This document shows positions 24,325-35,759 of a stretch of DNA of 64,000 nt, piece after piece (the stretch's first letter is position 1; every line of letters begins with the position of its first letter). A model generated the notes under the pieces. That model was not told where the DNA came from. It saw only the letters and a list, made by a program, of their open reading frames with translations, and ran no database searches. Source of the DNA: Mugil cephalus (taxonomy: Eukaryota > Chordata > Actinopteri > Mugiliformes > Mugilidae); the NCBI RefSeq assembly GCF_022458985.1, contig NC_061770.1, forward strand, positions 37,677,599 through 37,741,598, read 5' to 3'. The position numbers and the translations under genes are program-made.

Positions 24325-25375
24325 ACTCAAAATAACTCAGTACAACTTATGCTTTACCATATTGAAGTAGTTGTGGACAGTTTGTGTGGCTGGTGGATGG
24401 ACATTGTGATGATCTTTTGAAACTATAATAAATTATATGTTTATGCAAATGTATGCAGTCTTGCCCATTTTAATTAAAACATCTAAGAGCAAAATAATAT
24501 CACTGATATGTGACTGGAGGGGTATGATGAAAGGACAGATTATTTTTTAGTGTGAGAGTTTCAGCTACAGAGAAATAGAGAGATCAAAAACTAAGTTTAA
24601 CAGGAAGACTGTGGTCTGACTACAACTCAAAGCCAAGAGGCAACTCTGACAAGCAAAGAAACAGGCCAGCTTTGAGTAGATTTTGATGAAGCAAAGAAAT
24701 TTAATCACCCAGTCACTGTATTTGCATGTCAAACATGCAGCAACTACAAGAACACCATCCTCTGTTAGCATTAAGTTCTTTAACATACCAACAATAGTGT
24801 TGGCAACAAAGCTGAACTCAGACGCAATATCTTTAACCACAGGAAGGCAAACCTCCCACTCTCTTCATCACAAACCCGCCAGTAAGACTCCAACTTTCAC
24901 ACATCACCACCAAGAATTGTTCCCCTCAAATAGGAAAATATTTAAGGCCAAATTAGTTTCTTCATAGGCCCATCCCTTTCTCCAGCCGAAACACAGCAAC
25001 GGATTTTCCTCATCGCCAGAGCCTAAAATGTCCGCTCTCAACAAGTGAACTACAGAACGATGATCTTTCTATGTGGCTGCAGTTTAATACTTTAACTATT
25101 AAAATGATTAGAGCCCAAGTCCGTTGGGTGTTCATACAATGCATGGTAAATATTTTTGAGCTTTTTTTGAGGTTTAAAACACTCTTTTTTGGTAAAGTTT
25201 ATCATTAGAGGTACTCGAGTTGACTTTGACCAATCCCCTTGTTGTGATGCTGTAGGCCCAGGCTGCCGACTGCAGAGACTTGGGTCTCCTTTGCTCATAT
25301 GCCAGTACTTCAAAATGTTCAAACTGTTTCTCAAAATATTTATTTGAATTTAGGAACATACTTCTGCCACACTGC
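24325..25375. other. R4 3' flank and gene-free spacer
   Basis: Bases 24500-24660 are an early form of the 3' block that follows every later copy (ACAGGAAGACTGTGGTCTGA, ACTACAACTCAAAGCC). The rest is AT-rich. Open frames on both strands at 24565-24967 and 25092-25359 have no recognisable domain. Confidence 0.5.
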
Positions 25376-25415
25376 CACCTACTTCTGCCTTGTTAGCCAC
25401 AAGCAGAAGTAGGTG
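25376..25415. repeat. 13-bp perfect inverted repeat
   Basis: CACCTACTTCTGC at 25376-25388 and GCAGAAGTAGGTG at 25403-25415 with a 14-base loop. It lies near a SINE-type 3' end at about 25505-25545 (ATAAATAAAATTGAATTGAA) and may be the remains of a short element. Confidence 0.6.
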
Positions 25416-27230
25416 CTACTTTCTGTCAAAACGTTCCCTTTGCTACTTTCACCTACAGGGGGTTTCAGGCTTAGGATCAATTAAAACATATTGAACCTGT
25501 TTTGATCGTTACTGGCACTATATAAATAAAATTGAATTGAATTATTTGCCATGAACCTTAACTGAACCCCTTGCATACCTGCAGTGCATTGCATCTCAAA
25601 CTACCTTAAACCAAAAACTTGCACACAGCCCATGACATTATCATTTAATCAACCCAGTGTGGCTACCCACATTGGGTTGAATCTAATTAACCATAACGCA
25701 AATCACTTTTAGCACCTCTGAACAAATTGAAAACACAAATAAAGCACAACATGAAACAACACCCTCAGCCCAACATTATTCAAAGCCATGAGAGTCTCTG
25801 TCCATGGTGCTGACTGTAGATTTTTCACAGCAGACTTTCTGAGTTGTCTAACTGTACTGTACAGTATACTGTACAAAAACTGTATAAAGATGGATGACAG
25901 CAGGATCAGCTCTACCTAATTCAGTGCCCTAGGTGGAATTGATGTAATGCTACTGTTTTGTAGCTGTACTTAAACAGAGTACACCCATAGTGTTGCACCA
26001 CTACATTAGGTTTGTTGTGTCATTCTACTTCACCTAGTACATTTTAGAAAGTTTGATATAAAAGTGGGCACTAAACAAACACACATTTTGAAGAATGCCT
26101 ACATTTACTTACCTACACAATAGTAACACTAACAACAACAAAAAAACATAGCAGTGTGTCAAAAACCACAAACAACTGGTTAAACTTACATGCTTCAGAG
26201 GGTGGCGTTTGTGTTGATGTTGTATCATAAGACCCCTCTCCAGCAGCTGAGTGGGCGAATCTGTAAATATTTTCTGAGTGTATCTTGACAGATAGAGTAT
26301 ATAAACATATTACTGCACAATTAAGAAAACCAATGCTGCAGCTTACAGACTACCATTTGCATCAGTTGGCTACTTAATATCAAATGTATTAACTACAGTA
26401 GGAGAACCAAGCAGCAACAACATTGTCATGATTGTCATGACTATGGTAAAATTAATTTTCAACTCTCCCAACCATAATGATGTGATGGAACGGGAATTAA
26501 ATACCATATTGGACATACAGGCGAGGATGAGAACCGGTAGCAAAATTCAAAATTCGACAGAACACCGACGGAAGCAAATACTGACAATTTGATTCCTCTC
26601 ATGATTTATTTATCCTTCTAATTAGCCATCTTTGCAATTGTTATCATTATTCCGTGTGTTAAGCTGGGACCTCAAGCTTTGTAGTTTGGAGTGAAAGACA
26701 TAGCTAGCTAATCTATCTATTCCAAGATGTAGAGTGATCTTTGCTGACTGGCTGGGTGAAAACCATGTGCTTCTCGACTGCACTACAGAAAGTGACCATA
26801 TGCGGTTATTTCAACCTAGCTAGCTATTGTCTTCATACAAAACAACATTAAAAAAAGATGACAATATTACATACCTTTATCATGGGAGTTCTTCTCCTCC
26901 TCCTCTTTTCTTCTCTTTCAGTATTGATATAGAACGGAAACACGAAACGGAAACAACAATGGACAATGCGCGTGTCAGGGCACAAATAGAAAGAGCGGGA
27001 AGACAATGAGGCAGGCACCACCAACAGCAACATCAGCAGTTTACAGAACCGAATGGGAAAAGGATGGGAAAAGGATAACAATTTTACTGGGGGCTTATGA
27101 CATAATGTTGTATGGACCTAATTTGCAAGGTTTTACCTCAGGTCAAATGCTGTTTTTTTTTTAAAGTGACACATGATTGTGATTTTGATTTGTTTGTTGT
27201 AAAAATTTTATTTGATGTAAAAGTTGAAGT
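25416..27230. other. Gene-poor interval with SINE-tail remnant
   Basis: The ACTATATAAATAAAATTGAA stretch near 25517 is the typical 3' end of a fish SINE or LINE. The CTGTACTGTACAGTATACTG run near 25854 is a small palindromic low-complexity patch. Nothing else here was recognised, on either strand. Confidence 0.4.
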
Positions 27231-28018
27231 TTTAAGCAGCTGAAGTGAATTTTTGTTTGAAGGGACACGGTTTTTATTTTTGATTTAGTGTTTTGAATGC
27301 AGTTTACCTGTTTAAAAAAAAGGCTTTCTTCTGCAGCTTTCTTCATGCTTTATCAAGCATTGTAGAAGTTAAAGTGAATTAACTGATGTTTATTCTTAAT
27401 ATAATGGATTATATAGGGATTAAATGTCGAAATACTGGCGATACAGGACCTCGATACATAATGATTAAGAACATGGTTAAATATGACCAATATTTTGGAT
27501 TGTTCAGGTGGGTACGCTGTTCTTCACCAGTGCTGTTTATTTAAAGGTAAAACTGTATTATAAGTTACACTATACACGTTCTGTGGTAATGTTTCACTGT
27601 AACAGATGGCCCTGCGCGAGGTCAGATTGGGTGTGCGTGATAATTTTCCTTAAAATACGATCATTCTAAGCTTCTGGTATGGCCTGGCAACACTGGCCCT
27701 GTAAGATCCTGAGTATCTGAAGGTTTAAGAAGCTGAAGTGAATTTTTGTTTGAAGGGACACAGTTTTTATTTTTGAATTAGTGTTTTGAAAGCAAGTGAA
27801 CTGTTAAAAAGAAATAAAAAGCTTTCTTCGGCAGCTTTCTTCATGCTTTATCAAGCATTGTAGTACTTAAAGTGAGCTAATTGATGTTTATTCTTAATAT
27901 AACAGATTATATAGGGATTAATGGATTAAGTGTCGAAATATTGATAATGCAGGACCTCGATACATAATGATTAAGAACATGGCTAAATATGGCCAATATT
28001 CTGGGCAGTTCAGGTGCA
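27231..28018. repeat. Direct duplication of a 280-295 bp segment
   Basis: Bases 27231-27510 and 27724-28018 align over nearly their full length (for example GAAGTGAATTTTTGTTTGAA, CTTTCTTCATGCTTTATCAA, GGACCTCGATACATAATGAT). The copies differ by scattered substitutions and small indels, so the duplication is not recent. A short AAGATCCTGA-TATCT piece precedes or follows the second copy. It may be a sub-repeat of an unrecognised element. Confidence 0.8.
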
Positions 28019-28273
28019 AGATCCTGAATATCTAAACTTGTAAAATGGCGTATCCCCGAGAAAATAGCGTCAGTTTAGCCAATGCACGGAAATGGGGACG
28101 CGTTGTGCATATCGATAAAGCGCTAACATAACTTAGGACTATCAAATATAAGACACTCTCTGTAATACAACAGCCAGAGTGTTGCATTGCAAACAAAGTA
28201 GATGTTTGTTTGACTTACCAGCACCTGAAGCTCTATGTTCTTCATGCGTTGTCCTACAATTTAAGGCCCTTAC

Positions 28274-28438
28274 CTTAAATCTCTTGCTATTGGAGTCGAC
28301 ATCCTCCACCACAGACGATATCTTTCGGGCAATATCGACGCCTTCTTTGTCCGCACTGTTTAAAAAAACCTTTAAAAAATCCCGTATCTGAGTTGTCATG
28401 TCGTCCAACGTCCACCATTTTTTAATAGTTTCTCGCAC
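28274..28438 (-). CDS. Possible minus-strand first exon, 55 codons, unknown
   Basis: From an ATG at 28436-28438 the minus strand reads 55 codons (starting M-R-E-T-I-K-K-W-W, later V-V-E-D-V-D-S-N-S-K-R-F-K) and meets AAG followed by GTAAGG, a good splice donor, exactly at a codon boundary. Composition is charged and protein-like, with no low-complexity run. The upstream DNA (28440-28680) is richer in CpG than the surroundings. I do not recognise a domain and cannot find the next exon; the sequence downstream is the direct duplication at 27231-28018. It could be a chance frame or part of a DNA transposon. Confidence 0.25.
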
Positions 28439-28888
28439 AAAGTTTGCTAAAGTCCGCTAGGTTAGCTTACATTATTAGCAGCAGTCGTGCAAAAAACAAC
28501 ACGCTCCCGCTTATTTCACATTGTTGGAAACTTCTAACTTAACTTACATGTTTTACTAATGTTACACCAAGATTATGAAACGTCGTCCCGCAAAACGTCC
28601 CCAGAGTCTTTCCCGTGTAGAGCGTCGCAGTAGAGTAGAGTTGCGTTTCTAATCGAAGGGTGATAATCAATTTCACCTGAATGCACTTGATGTGACTTCC
28701 TGTAATGCAGTGCAATACCGCGGGTGACCACACACGCACAATAACTACACATTGTCATGCACGAGGGCGCTGTTTCACTATTTTAAAGAAACTGCTTAAG
28801 TTTGTGATACGGAGGAGTTACAAAACTGTGACCTAACTAACAAATTAATGGTTAGGTAATGGGACATCCACAAAATTCGGTAAATTAG

Positions 28889-28936
28889 TTTATTATTATT
28901 ATTATTATTACTATTGTTGTTGTTGTTGTTGTTGTT
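28889..28936. repeat. TTA/TTG trinucleotide microsatellite
   Basis: Seven TTA-type units run into about six TTG units. Downstream units have a T-rich stretch at this place, so the microsatellite is specific to the R5 unit. Confidence 0.9.
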
Positions 28937-28989
28937 TTTCACACCACTCAGGCTGCTTTTAGAAAAAGAAATGTGCCACAAGCAAAGTG

Positions 28990-30049
28990 GATGAAAACAA
29001 TTTTAATGTTGATTGATTGATTGATTTTTAAGGACATTTCCTGAAGTTCCTTACATGCAATACGCTGCACCAACATAACTGTCTGTTGCTATGGTTATTT
29101 GTTTTGAAAGAGCTGTTTGTACTTTTGCTGAACACCTTTACACCAGTTTACACTCCAGAGTGTAAAGTGTCACTTCTGGCGTGATAACAAGTCACACCCA
29201 ACAGACACATACAAAGTGAACTCACTCTCTCTGTTGCCTGTAGCAAAGTGACACTTGCACACAGCCTCATATTAAAGCATGTTCTCTGGAGGCTGCACAT
29301 TTTAAGCCATGACAGAGTATGTCAAAACCACAGCAGGTGAAGGTCACATCGTTCTTTATTGTGCACATTTGAGGCAAGTACGCTACTACTGAAGAGGAAT
29401 TCGATCATTTTTATCGGTCAGGTAAGATTTAAACTGCTCAGACTGTATTGCGTAAACTCATGTGCACATTTTTGCCTTTGTGTTGAAGAATTAACAGACT
29501 ACAGCTTTTAAAACTGTTCAAAGATTAACAATGGATATGGATATATTCTTAGATGTAAGATCATGTAAGATGAAAGTACCCTTTAATATATTTGTTGGTG
29601 ATATTACTACATTGCGACATAATAAAATTCTGCTAAATGATAAACTTGACGAGTACCCAGATTGTTCAAGTATATTGTAGTCAGTAATGTCAAACCACAC
29701 ACAGTGATGTGTATGGAAGTTCAATCCACTTTCATAATAACACAACTGTTATATATCTGATAGAACAGACTACACTTCCTTATTCTGCAATGTTTTATAG
29801 AGACTGATACATCAGTTCTCATCATTTAAGTTTTGTTTAAATATCATCTCACGACATTTTTAACAAGACCACATTATCCTCTTCTCCTTTCAGATGTTAA
29901 TTCTCACCCATTTAAAAGAAGTTAGACAGGGTCAGTCTGACCAGACATAGAAATGAAGAACCACCCCACCTCTTTAATTTACGTACGCTCTTAACTGGAG
30001 CACAGTTCAGTTACAATCATTGTAGTGGGGGAGTCTGACTGTACGCACA
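28990..30049 (+). promoter_or_regulatory. Upstream module of R5
   Basis: About 1 kb found in similar form before R6-R10. At 29310-29347 it holds the palindrome TGACA-GAGTA-TGTCA, AACCACA, CAGGTG and AGGTCA; at about 29770 ACTTCCTTATTCTGCAATG (an ETS-like ACTTCCTT); at 29961 the CCACCCCACC box, 89 bases before the ATG. No TATA box stands out. Regulatory roles are inferred from conservation and motif likeness. Confidence 0.45.
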
Positions 30050-31125
30050 ATGGTGAACTTTACCTTGATACCAGCCTTACTCTGCACCTTCAGTAAGTAC
30101 AGCCATTACATTTTTCACTATAACTGCTAGTTGATGTTCTAAATTGTAATATACCAGATTTGGCACTTAGAAACATTTCATGAATAAACTTTTGTTTCAG
30201 GTTGGATCTCTGTCTCAGTCTCTGAGTTTTACACAGTGGAGGTTGAGCTTGGTGAAGGAGCCACACTGCTGTGCTCCAACTTTAGCAGTTCACCCGTAAA
30301 TATACTCTGGTTCAAACTGGTCAATGGAGTCGATATCACCCGCATTTCTTCTATATCCATCTCTGGAAATATTTCGTTTTATGATGGATTTGACACTGGC
30401 AGATTTAATATGACATCCAACACCACCACTCTCTTTCTGAACATCAAACCTGTGGATTCATCTGACTCTGGGCTGTACCTCTGTGGATTTTACAATGGAA
30501 TCGGCTCAATAACTGTCTCACGGATGGCTGCAAATTTAAAGGTTCAAGGTAAGATTACTATAAAGTACTTCTGTATCAATAAGGACCCTTTTTCACACAT
30601 GATGTATATAAGTACTGACTTCAGCACACAAGAGGTTGAACATTTCATCCACAGTTTTATCGTTAATCTTTCTAGTAGACGTGCCAACTGATGAGTTTAC
30701 AAATGTGACGACTGTGATCCTGGCCGGTGTAACAGTTTTCCTTCTTATTGTCGTCATATGTCTGGTCGTCAAAATCTGGACACTTTATACAGGTATTTAT
30801 GTGTTTTTATTTAAAATGTACATGCATGTTTTAAGTTATTAACCGATGGATTTTCTGTTTCTGTCATTTAGCTCAGTCCGAGGACGTGAATCCACAACAC
30901 ACTGAGGTAATGACATTTTTACCTCAGATTAAGATGTTGCATGACTTAATTCTTTTAATAAGCGATGTGTGAGATCAGTGATTGTAATTATTTTATTTTC
31001 AGAACGTGGGCTCTGATTCTCTCAACTACGCAGCTGTGAGTTTCCATCCCAAAGCAAAGAGCAGCAGAAGGCCTGCAGCAGAGAGAAAACTGGAACCACA
31101 TGTAGTGTACTCTGCCACAAGATAG
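30050..31125 (+). CDS. R5: V-Ig receptor with consensus ITIM
   Basis: Exons: 30050-30092, 30201-30548, 30679-30792, 30872-30906, 31003-31125; 220 residues, intact. The first strand is unusual for the array: V-E-V-E-L-G-E-G-A-T-L-L-C where siblings have V-E-V-Q-P-G-E-E-V-T-L-L-C. The C-prime to D region is one residue shorter (S-I-S-I-S-G-N-I-S-F-Y-D-G-F). The membrane exon has F-L-L-I-V-V-I-C. The tail has L-N-Y-A-A-V and V-V-Y-S-A-T-R. It is almost identical to R6 from the signal exon to the start of the membrane exon (see findings). The polyadenylation signal AATAAA is near 31249. Confidence 0.9.
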
Positions 31126-31669
31126 ACTCAAAATAACTCAACTCATGCTTTATCACAGTGAGCTGCTTGTGGGTCGTTTGTGTTGCTGGTGGACGAGAGA
31201 CTACTGTGATGCCATTAAAAAAAAGAAAAAAAAAACAATGTAATTTTGTAATAAAGATTTTGTGTTTGTGCCATCTCTACCATTTCAGTTAATATGAAAG
31301 ACATTAGATGGAGGTGGAGTCACTTAGGTCTGTGATGTCAGGACAGATCATCTTTTAGTGTGAGAGAGTGTCTGCTGTCTGTAGAGAATCAGAGAGATCG
31401 GAGTCTAATGTTGACAGGAAGACTGTGGTCTGACTACCACTCAAAGCCACAAGGCCACTCTGACAAACACAGAAATGCAACAGTTTTAAATAGATTTTGA
31501 GAAAAGTAAAGAAGAAAAAAAAAAACATTTAATCACCTAGTGTCCTCATTTGTATGTTAAATACGCACCAAATACTATAATGCATTCCACTGTTAGCATA
31601 AAGGAGTGCAACATACCAACAATATGAATGAATGAATATCTTCAACCACAGGAAAGCTAACCCCCCCCC

Positions 31670-31703
<34 letters not shown>

Positions 31704-31872
31704 AAGCTAACACCCCCCCTCCCCCCCCCCCCCACACACACACACACACACGCACACACACACACACGCACACACATACACATAGGACACACATCTTCAT
31801 AGCCCTTCATCGACAGCCCCGTTGTCAAGCTGCATTACAGAGAGACAGAGTCATACACACAATAAACACACA
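31126..31872. other. R5 conserved 3' flank and microsatellite
   Basis: Bases 31305-31475 are the 3' block shared by R4-R10 copies (GATGGAGGTGGAGTCA, GATCATCTTTTAGTGTGAG, AACAGGAAGACTGTGGTC-like). A C-run and CA microsatellite fills 31661-31784. The short AATGAATGAATATC at 31626 is local. No gene is seen before the companion pseudogene start. Confidence 0.55.
31661..31784. repeat. Compound C-run / CA microsatellite
   Basis: Two C-runs, each followed by a CA run, with GAAAGCTAAC repeated before each, so the compound repeat has itself been duplicated. The matching places in R6 and R8 units have much shorter C/CA runs. Confidence 0.9.
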
Positions 31873-32870
31873 ATGAGGAACTTTATCTTGGTGACACTTT
31901 TACTTTTCAGCCTCAGTAAGTCATAAACTGCTGCACAGAACCAAGTGCATTGCTGACTCCATTGATACGAAACCATTACTCGGGAGTTTGTTGTTTTATC
32001 AACAAAAGGATCATCAGGCATGTGATGTTTGTTTCAGGTTGTATCTCTGTCTCACTTTCTGAGGAGGTTCAGTTTGGTGAAGAAGTCACACTGCTGTTCT
32101 CCAACTTTAGTACTGTTCCCTCACAGGTTTACTGGTTCAGAGTCGCCAAGAGGTCCGAGCTCCGCTGTGTCGCCTTCACGTTTGACTCTGTTGACTCCGC
32201 TTCATACTATGATGGATTTAAAAATGGAAAATTTTCGACGTTAGTTCCAACGTGTCCACTGTCTTTCTCAAAATCAAATCGCTGAATTCATCTGACTCTG
32301 GACTGTATTTCTGTGGCTTTTACATACGCAACAAAAATACTGTTATTATTGAAGCAACAATCGTAGCGGTCCAACATTTATCAGTTTCTCGCATAGAAAA
32401 GTCTGGTGGAATAACAAATCTGATGAGTGTGGCTCTCAGAGCTCTGACTGTATTCGTTGTTCTTGTCATTGCTGGTTTGGCTGTTAAAATCAGGAAATTT
32501 CAAACAGGCACTTTAAAGAGTTTTTATTAAACCATTTTAGTTCATTGTGTCTGATTTGTCTTGATATGTTCTTTAAATCAATGTCAGATTGGTGGGAAAG
32601 TATCAATGTGATCTGACATACTCTCTCTGTGACAGCTGCTGATGGACAGAAATGCCAACAAAGTTAGGTGAATACACTTTTATTGTTTACTATTATCTGT
32701 TACATTTCTCACAAGCTACTAAAATCTTCTCAGTGTAACATCTGTGAATGTGTGTCTGTATTCTTGTTTGCAGAATCTGGACTCTGAGTTTGTACTTTTC
32801 AACAATAAAAAGCAGGAGGCCTGTATCAGAGAGAGAAGTGAACTCCCATGCTCTTTATAGTGTCAACTGA
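31873..32870 (+). pseudogene. P5: broken companion receptor (second subfamily)
   Basis: The most complete companion copy. Signal exon 31873-31915 (M-R-N-F-I-L-V-T-L-L-L-F-S-L) with GTAAGT donor. The V exon starts at 32038 (C-I-S-V-S-L-S-E-E-V) and reads to about 32229, where the frame shifts after N-G-K-F; V-type homology continues in another frame (S-T-V-F-L-K-I-K, D-S-G-L-Y-F-C). The first Ig Cys is Phe (L-L-F-S-N-F). No intron separates the V end from the membrane segment (A-L-T-V-F-V-V-L-V-I-A-G-L-A-V). A 32-base exon at 32636-32667 ends in a stop, and the last exon from 32774 encodes in a shifted frame R-R-P-V-S-E-R-E-V ... A-L-Y-S-V-N. It is dead by several independent lesions. It resembles R1 more than R2-R10. 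Confidence 0.8.
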
Positions 32871-33735
32871 ACTGAATTTATGGTCTGTCATATTAGAAAT
32901 GGTGCTTTTTGTGTGTAGTTGATGAGTTGCAGTTGATCTTCTTGTTGATCTTCTGGATCATTAAATTAAGTCTGTCTGTCCAGTGTTTTCTAAAGAACAT
33001 AAAGTCTGTAGTTGAAGGAAGATGAAATTCCAATGACACAAGGGGACTGTCCAGAGTCTTCTATGGAGAGACTTAGATGAGGTCTCTCTATTGGTCTCTG
33101 ACAGGTGGTGTCACACTCACAAAGCCGCATGACATTTTGGGTCACTTGCGTCATTCTGATGGGTAAACAACTGGTAAACAACAACTATTATCTGCTAGAA
33201 AAATAGACCACAAACCAGTGCCCACTAATAGTTTAAAGATATGACAGCTGAGTCAAAGTTTCAAACTTCATTCTCCACACAGAAAAAAAAGTTCACTTTT
33301 AAAACATGCAGAATAGTAGTGTTTGTGTGTGATGCATGTACGCACTTGTATACACATGCACGCATATGTGTATACACATGTGTGTGCACACAGGCGTGTG
33401 TGCGTACACGTGCGTATACATGTCACGTTACGTTTCTTTTCAAAAAAACAGATGTGACAGAAGTTTAAAATTTCAGGTAGTGACTTATAATGAAGTTGGC
33501 TGAAACTATGTTGCCTAACACAAAATGGTGTGATCATTATACACATTATGCTTTGCAACCAGTTCAAAAAAAGTCTGTATCAATTTGACCCAGGAGGACA
33601 ACAGGTGTGACTGTTCTTGCCATTTAATGATATTTGAGTTCCATTTCCAAGTCAGGGAGTGGGAAGCTTTGCAGCATCATGGGGCATAAAACTCACTCAT
33701 TCCAATCCAGTTATGCATATTCACACAGACTAGAT
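32871..33735. other. Companion 3' flank, alternating Pu/Py tract and gypsy relic edge
   Basis: Bases 32960-33235 are the shared block found after P7-P10 (AAAGTCTGTAGTTGAAGGAA, ATGGGTAAACAACTGGTAAA). Bases 33325-33425 alternate purine and pyrimidine (TGTATACACATG, GTGTGTGCACACAG) in palindromic fashion. From about 33600 the sequence belongs to a fossil gypsy integrase region. Confidence 0.5.
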
Positions 33736-35080
33736 CAGGCATGTCAAACATACGGCCCGCGGGCCAGACCCGGCCCGTTGTTTCATTTAATCCGGCCCGG
33801 CATAAATTTCTGAGTATGTCAAAAAAAGAAGCGAGTCTCTAGCTAATTTCTATTAAAAGTTGTGATTTTTTTAAAATAAATACAAACCAAATGCTCCCTC
33901 CGGCCGCTAGAGGGCAGTAAATGTGTAAAAGCGCTCACGTCAAGCATGCGGCACTGACACGAGTTAGTCACAGGAAATAAACATTCACAACGTGATGTGT
34001 CCCAGTAAAAATAAACCGGCAATCTTGCTTCACCATTCACCACTACTAAACAAGTTATCGGTCAACACACCCTTCCCAAAATGGCACTGTCAAAAAAAAG
34101 AAGAGTGGACACGGAGTGCAGAGTTTTCCAGGAGAAATGGACCGAGAAGTATTTATTCACAGAAGTGAATGCAAAACCAGTGTGCTTGGTATGTAATCAG
34201 CAAGTTGCAGTGTTCAAAGAGTTTAATATTCGGCGCCACTCATCATAAAGACAAGTATGTATATTAAAGACAATTAGTATTGTGCAGTATATTCTCAACT
34301 TCAGTAGGCCCAGCCTAGTAGTTTGATCTGATGTAGTCTAATCCTATTGCCCATGCACTGCTATAACTTTTTTATTTATTTATTTTATTTTATTTTATTT
34401 TGTATTTCTTTTTTCATTTATTTCAAAGCAGTATGACAATTAAGGCGAAAATATTTTTTTTTATAGCTCCCACTTGAGTTTGTTTAGTGTGGTGAGTTGG
34501 TTCAGGTGTAAAACTGCATTCACTCAACTGTTAAAATAAACCAGTTGTTAACACATTCACGGCCAAACATGAAAAATCATTTTTTTCCCATTGGTTTTGA
34601 AAAAATGTGTTGTGCTTAGAAAAGATCCCTTGTTATCCGTGATTATAATATGTAGGGTAGGCTACAAATGTAGGCTGAATGATAAAGCATAGTACTGAAA
34701 AACAAAGCTAAATATTTGGAGTTGACATTCTTTTGCTGATCCGGCCCACCTGAGAACAGAAAGTCTGGATCCGGCCCCAGAGCCAAACTGAGTTTGACAT
34801 GCCTGGACTAGATGAAAGAGTAATGAAGATGGTGAAAAACATGCTAAAGAAAACACAACAAACAAAGACTGACCGACATCTTGCACTTCTCACGCTGAGG
34901 AACACACCTGTGACAGGCATGGAGTACTCCCTAGCACAAACGCTTATGGGTAGAGTCATAACAAGCTCCAGTAGTGTTTACCACCCTGCTGAAGGTGTAC
35001 ACTCTACTCTCCAAAATCTGCAAACGAGGCAGCAGCAGTACTACAACAGGGGGGCAAAGCAATTTCCAGAGGTACACTGA
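33600..35080 (+). mobile_element. Ty3/gypsy integrase-region fossil, split by a hAT insertion
   Basis: The stretch after 34806 reads like the end of a Ty3/gypsy integrase: V-K-N-M-L-K-K, L-L-T-L-R-N-T-P-V-T-G, S-L-A-Q-T-L-M-G-R, and Q-Q-Y-Y-N-R-G-A-K. The flank before 33736 probably belongs to the same relic. Only this part of the element remains; no LTR, gag or other pol parts are seen. It is broken and old enough that most of the element has gone. The hAT at 33736-34805 arrived later. Confidence 0.65.
33736..34805 (+). mobile_element. hAT element remnant with BED-finger frame and perfect target duplication
   Basis: Ends CAGGCATGTCAAAC and, reverse-complemented, CAGGCATGTCAAACTCAGTT form terminal inverted repeats. 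GACTAGAT flanks both sides (33728-33735 and 34806-34813), a perfect 8-bp target duplication. An ATG at 34081 opens a 55-codon frame starting M-A-L-S-K-K-R-R-V-D with V-C-L-V-C-N-Q-Q-V-A-V and F-N-I-R-R-H, the zinc-finger start of GTF2IRD2/ZBED-type hAT transposases. The frame ends right after the His, and the rest of the transposase is absent: the element is internally deleted and non-autonomous. The perfect duplication argues for a fairly young insertion. Confidence 0.9.
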
Positions 35081-35759
35081 GTACTGACAAATCTGCCAAT
35101 GATAATGGGAGGGGCTGATGTGAAGTGTGGTTTGGTGAGGGTGGATTTGGAGCCAATGGGTTTGAGAAATTTCCTGCTCATCCAGCTTCTGTTGTCCTCC
35201 AGACAGTTGGTGAGGTGAGGTAGGGGAGGTGAGAGGAGATGTAGACCTGTGTGTCGTCAAAGCAGTGAAAGTGCTTCAACATGCTGACAAGCCAATGTGG
35301 ATATAAATCAAATGAAAAGTAAGATTTAGAGAATATAATATACACAAAACCTAACAAAACGTGCTGCAGGCGAGAAGTATTTTTTACACAAGATTTAAAA
35401 GGAATCATGAACTTGACAAAGAAACATGGGAAGACAACTATAACAAGACATGAGGACTTAAGCATGACAAAAATGACACAACAGAGAACAAAGGGAAGAC
35501 TGGTCTACATATACACACATGGGCAGAGGGATAACAAGACACAGGTGAAACTAATGGATGCAAAGCACACAAGGAGAAATCAATAGACAGTCAAGGAAAA
35601 CAGAGGAAGAAACAGAAAACAGGAAACCAAGAACCTTCTGTCCTTTCTGTCTTTTGCTGATTTTTTTCTCGTTTTTCTTCTGTTTTTCCATTTTCCATCT
35701 TCAGTTAAACCTCTGTCGTCTACTCACATTCTGCAAAAAAATATGCAACAATAAAACTT
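35081..35759. other. Spacer and array tail block before the R6 unit
   Basis: From about 35270 the tail block of the array units appears (GCTTCAACATGCTGACAAGC, CACATGGGCAGAGGGATAAC, GACACAGGTGAAACTAATG), also at 46080-46420, 52260-52620 and 63720-64000. It includes a TTTTCTTCTGTTTTTCCATT piece near 35675. No gene seen. Confidence 0.5.

Noticed and set aside
31661-31784. CRISPR-like or satellite array
   Set aside because: It is a simple C-run and CA microsatellite, without spacer structure.
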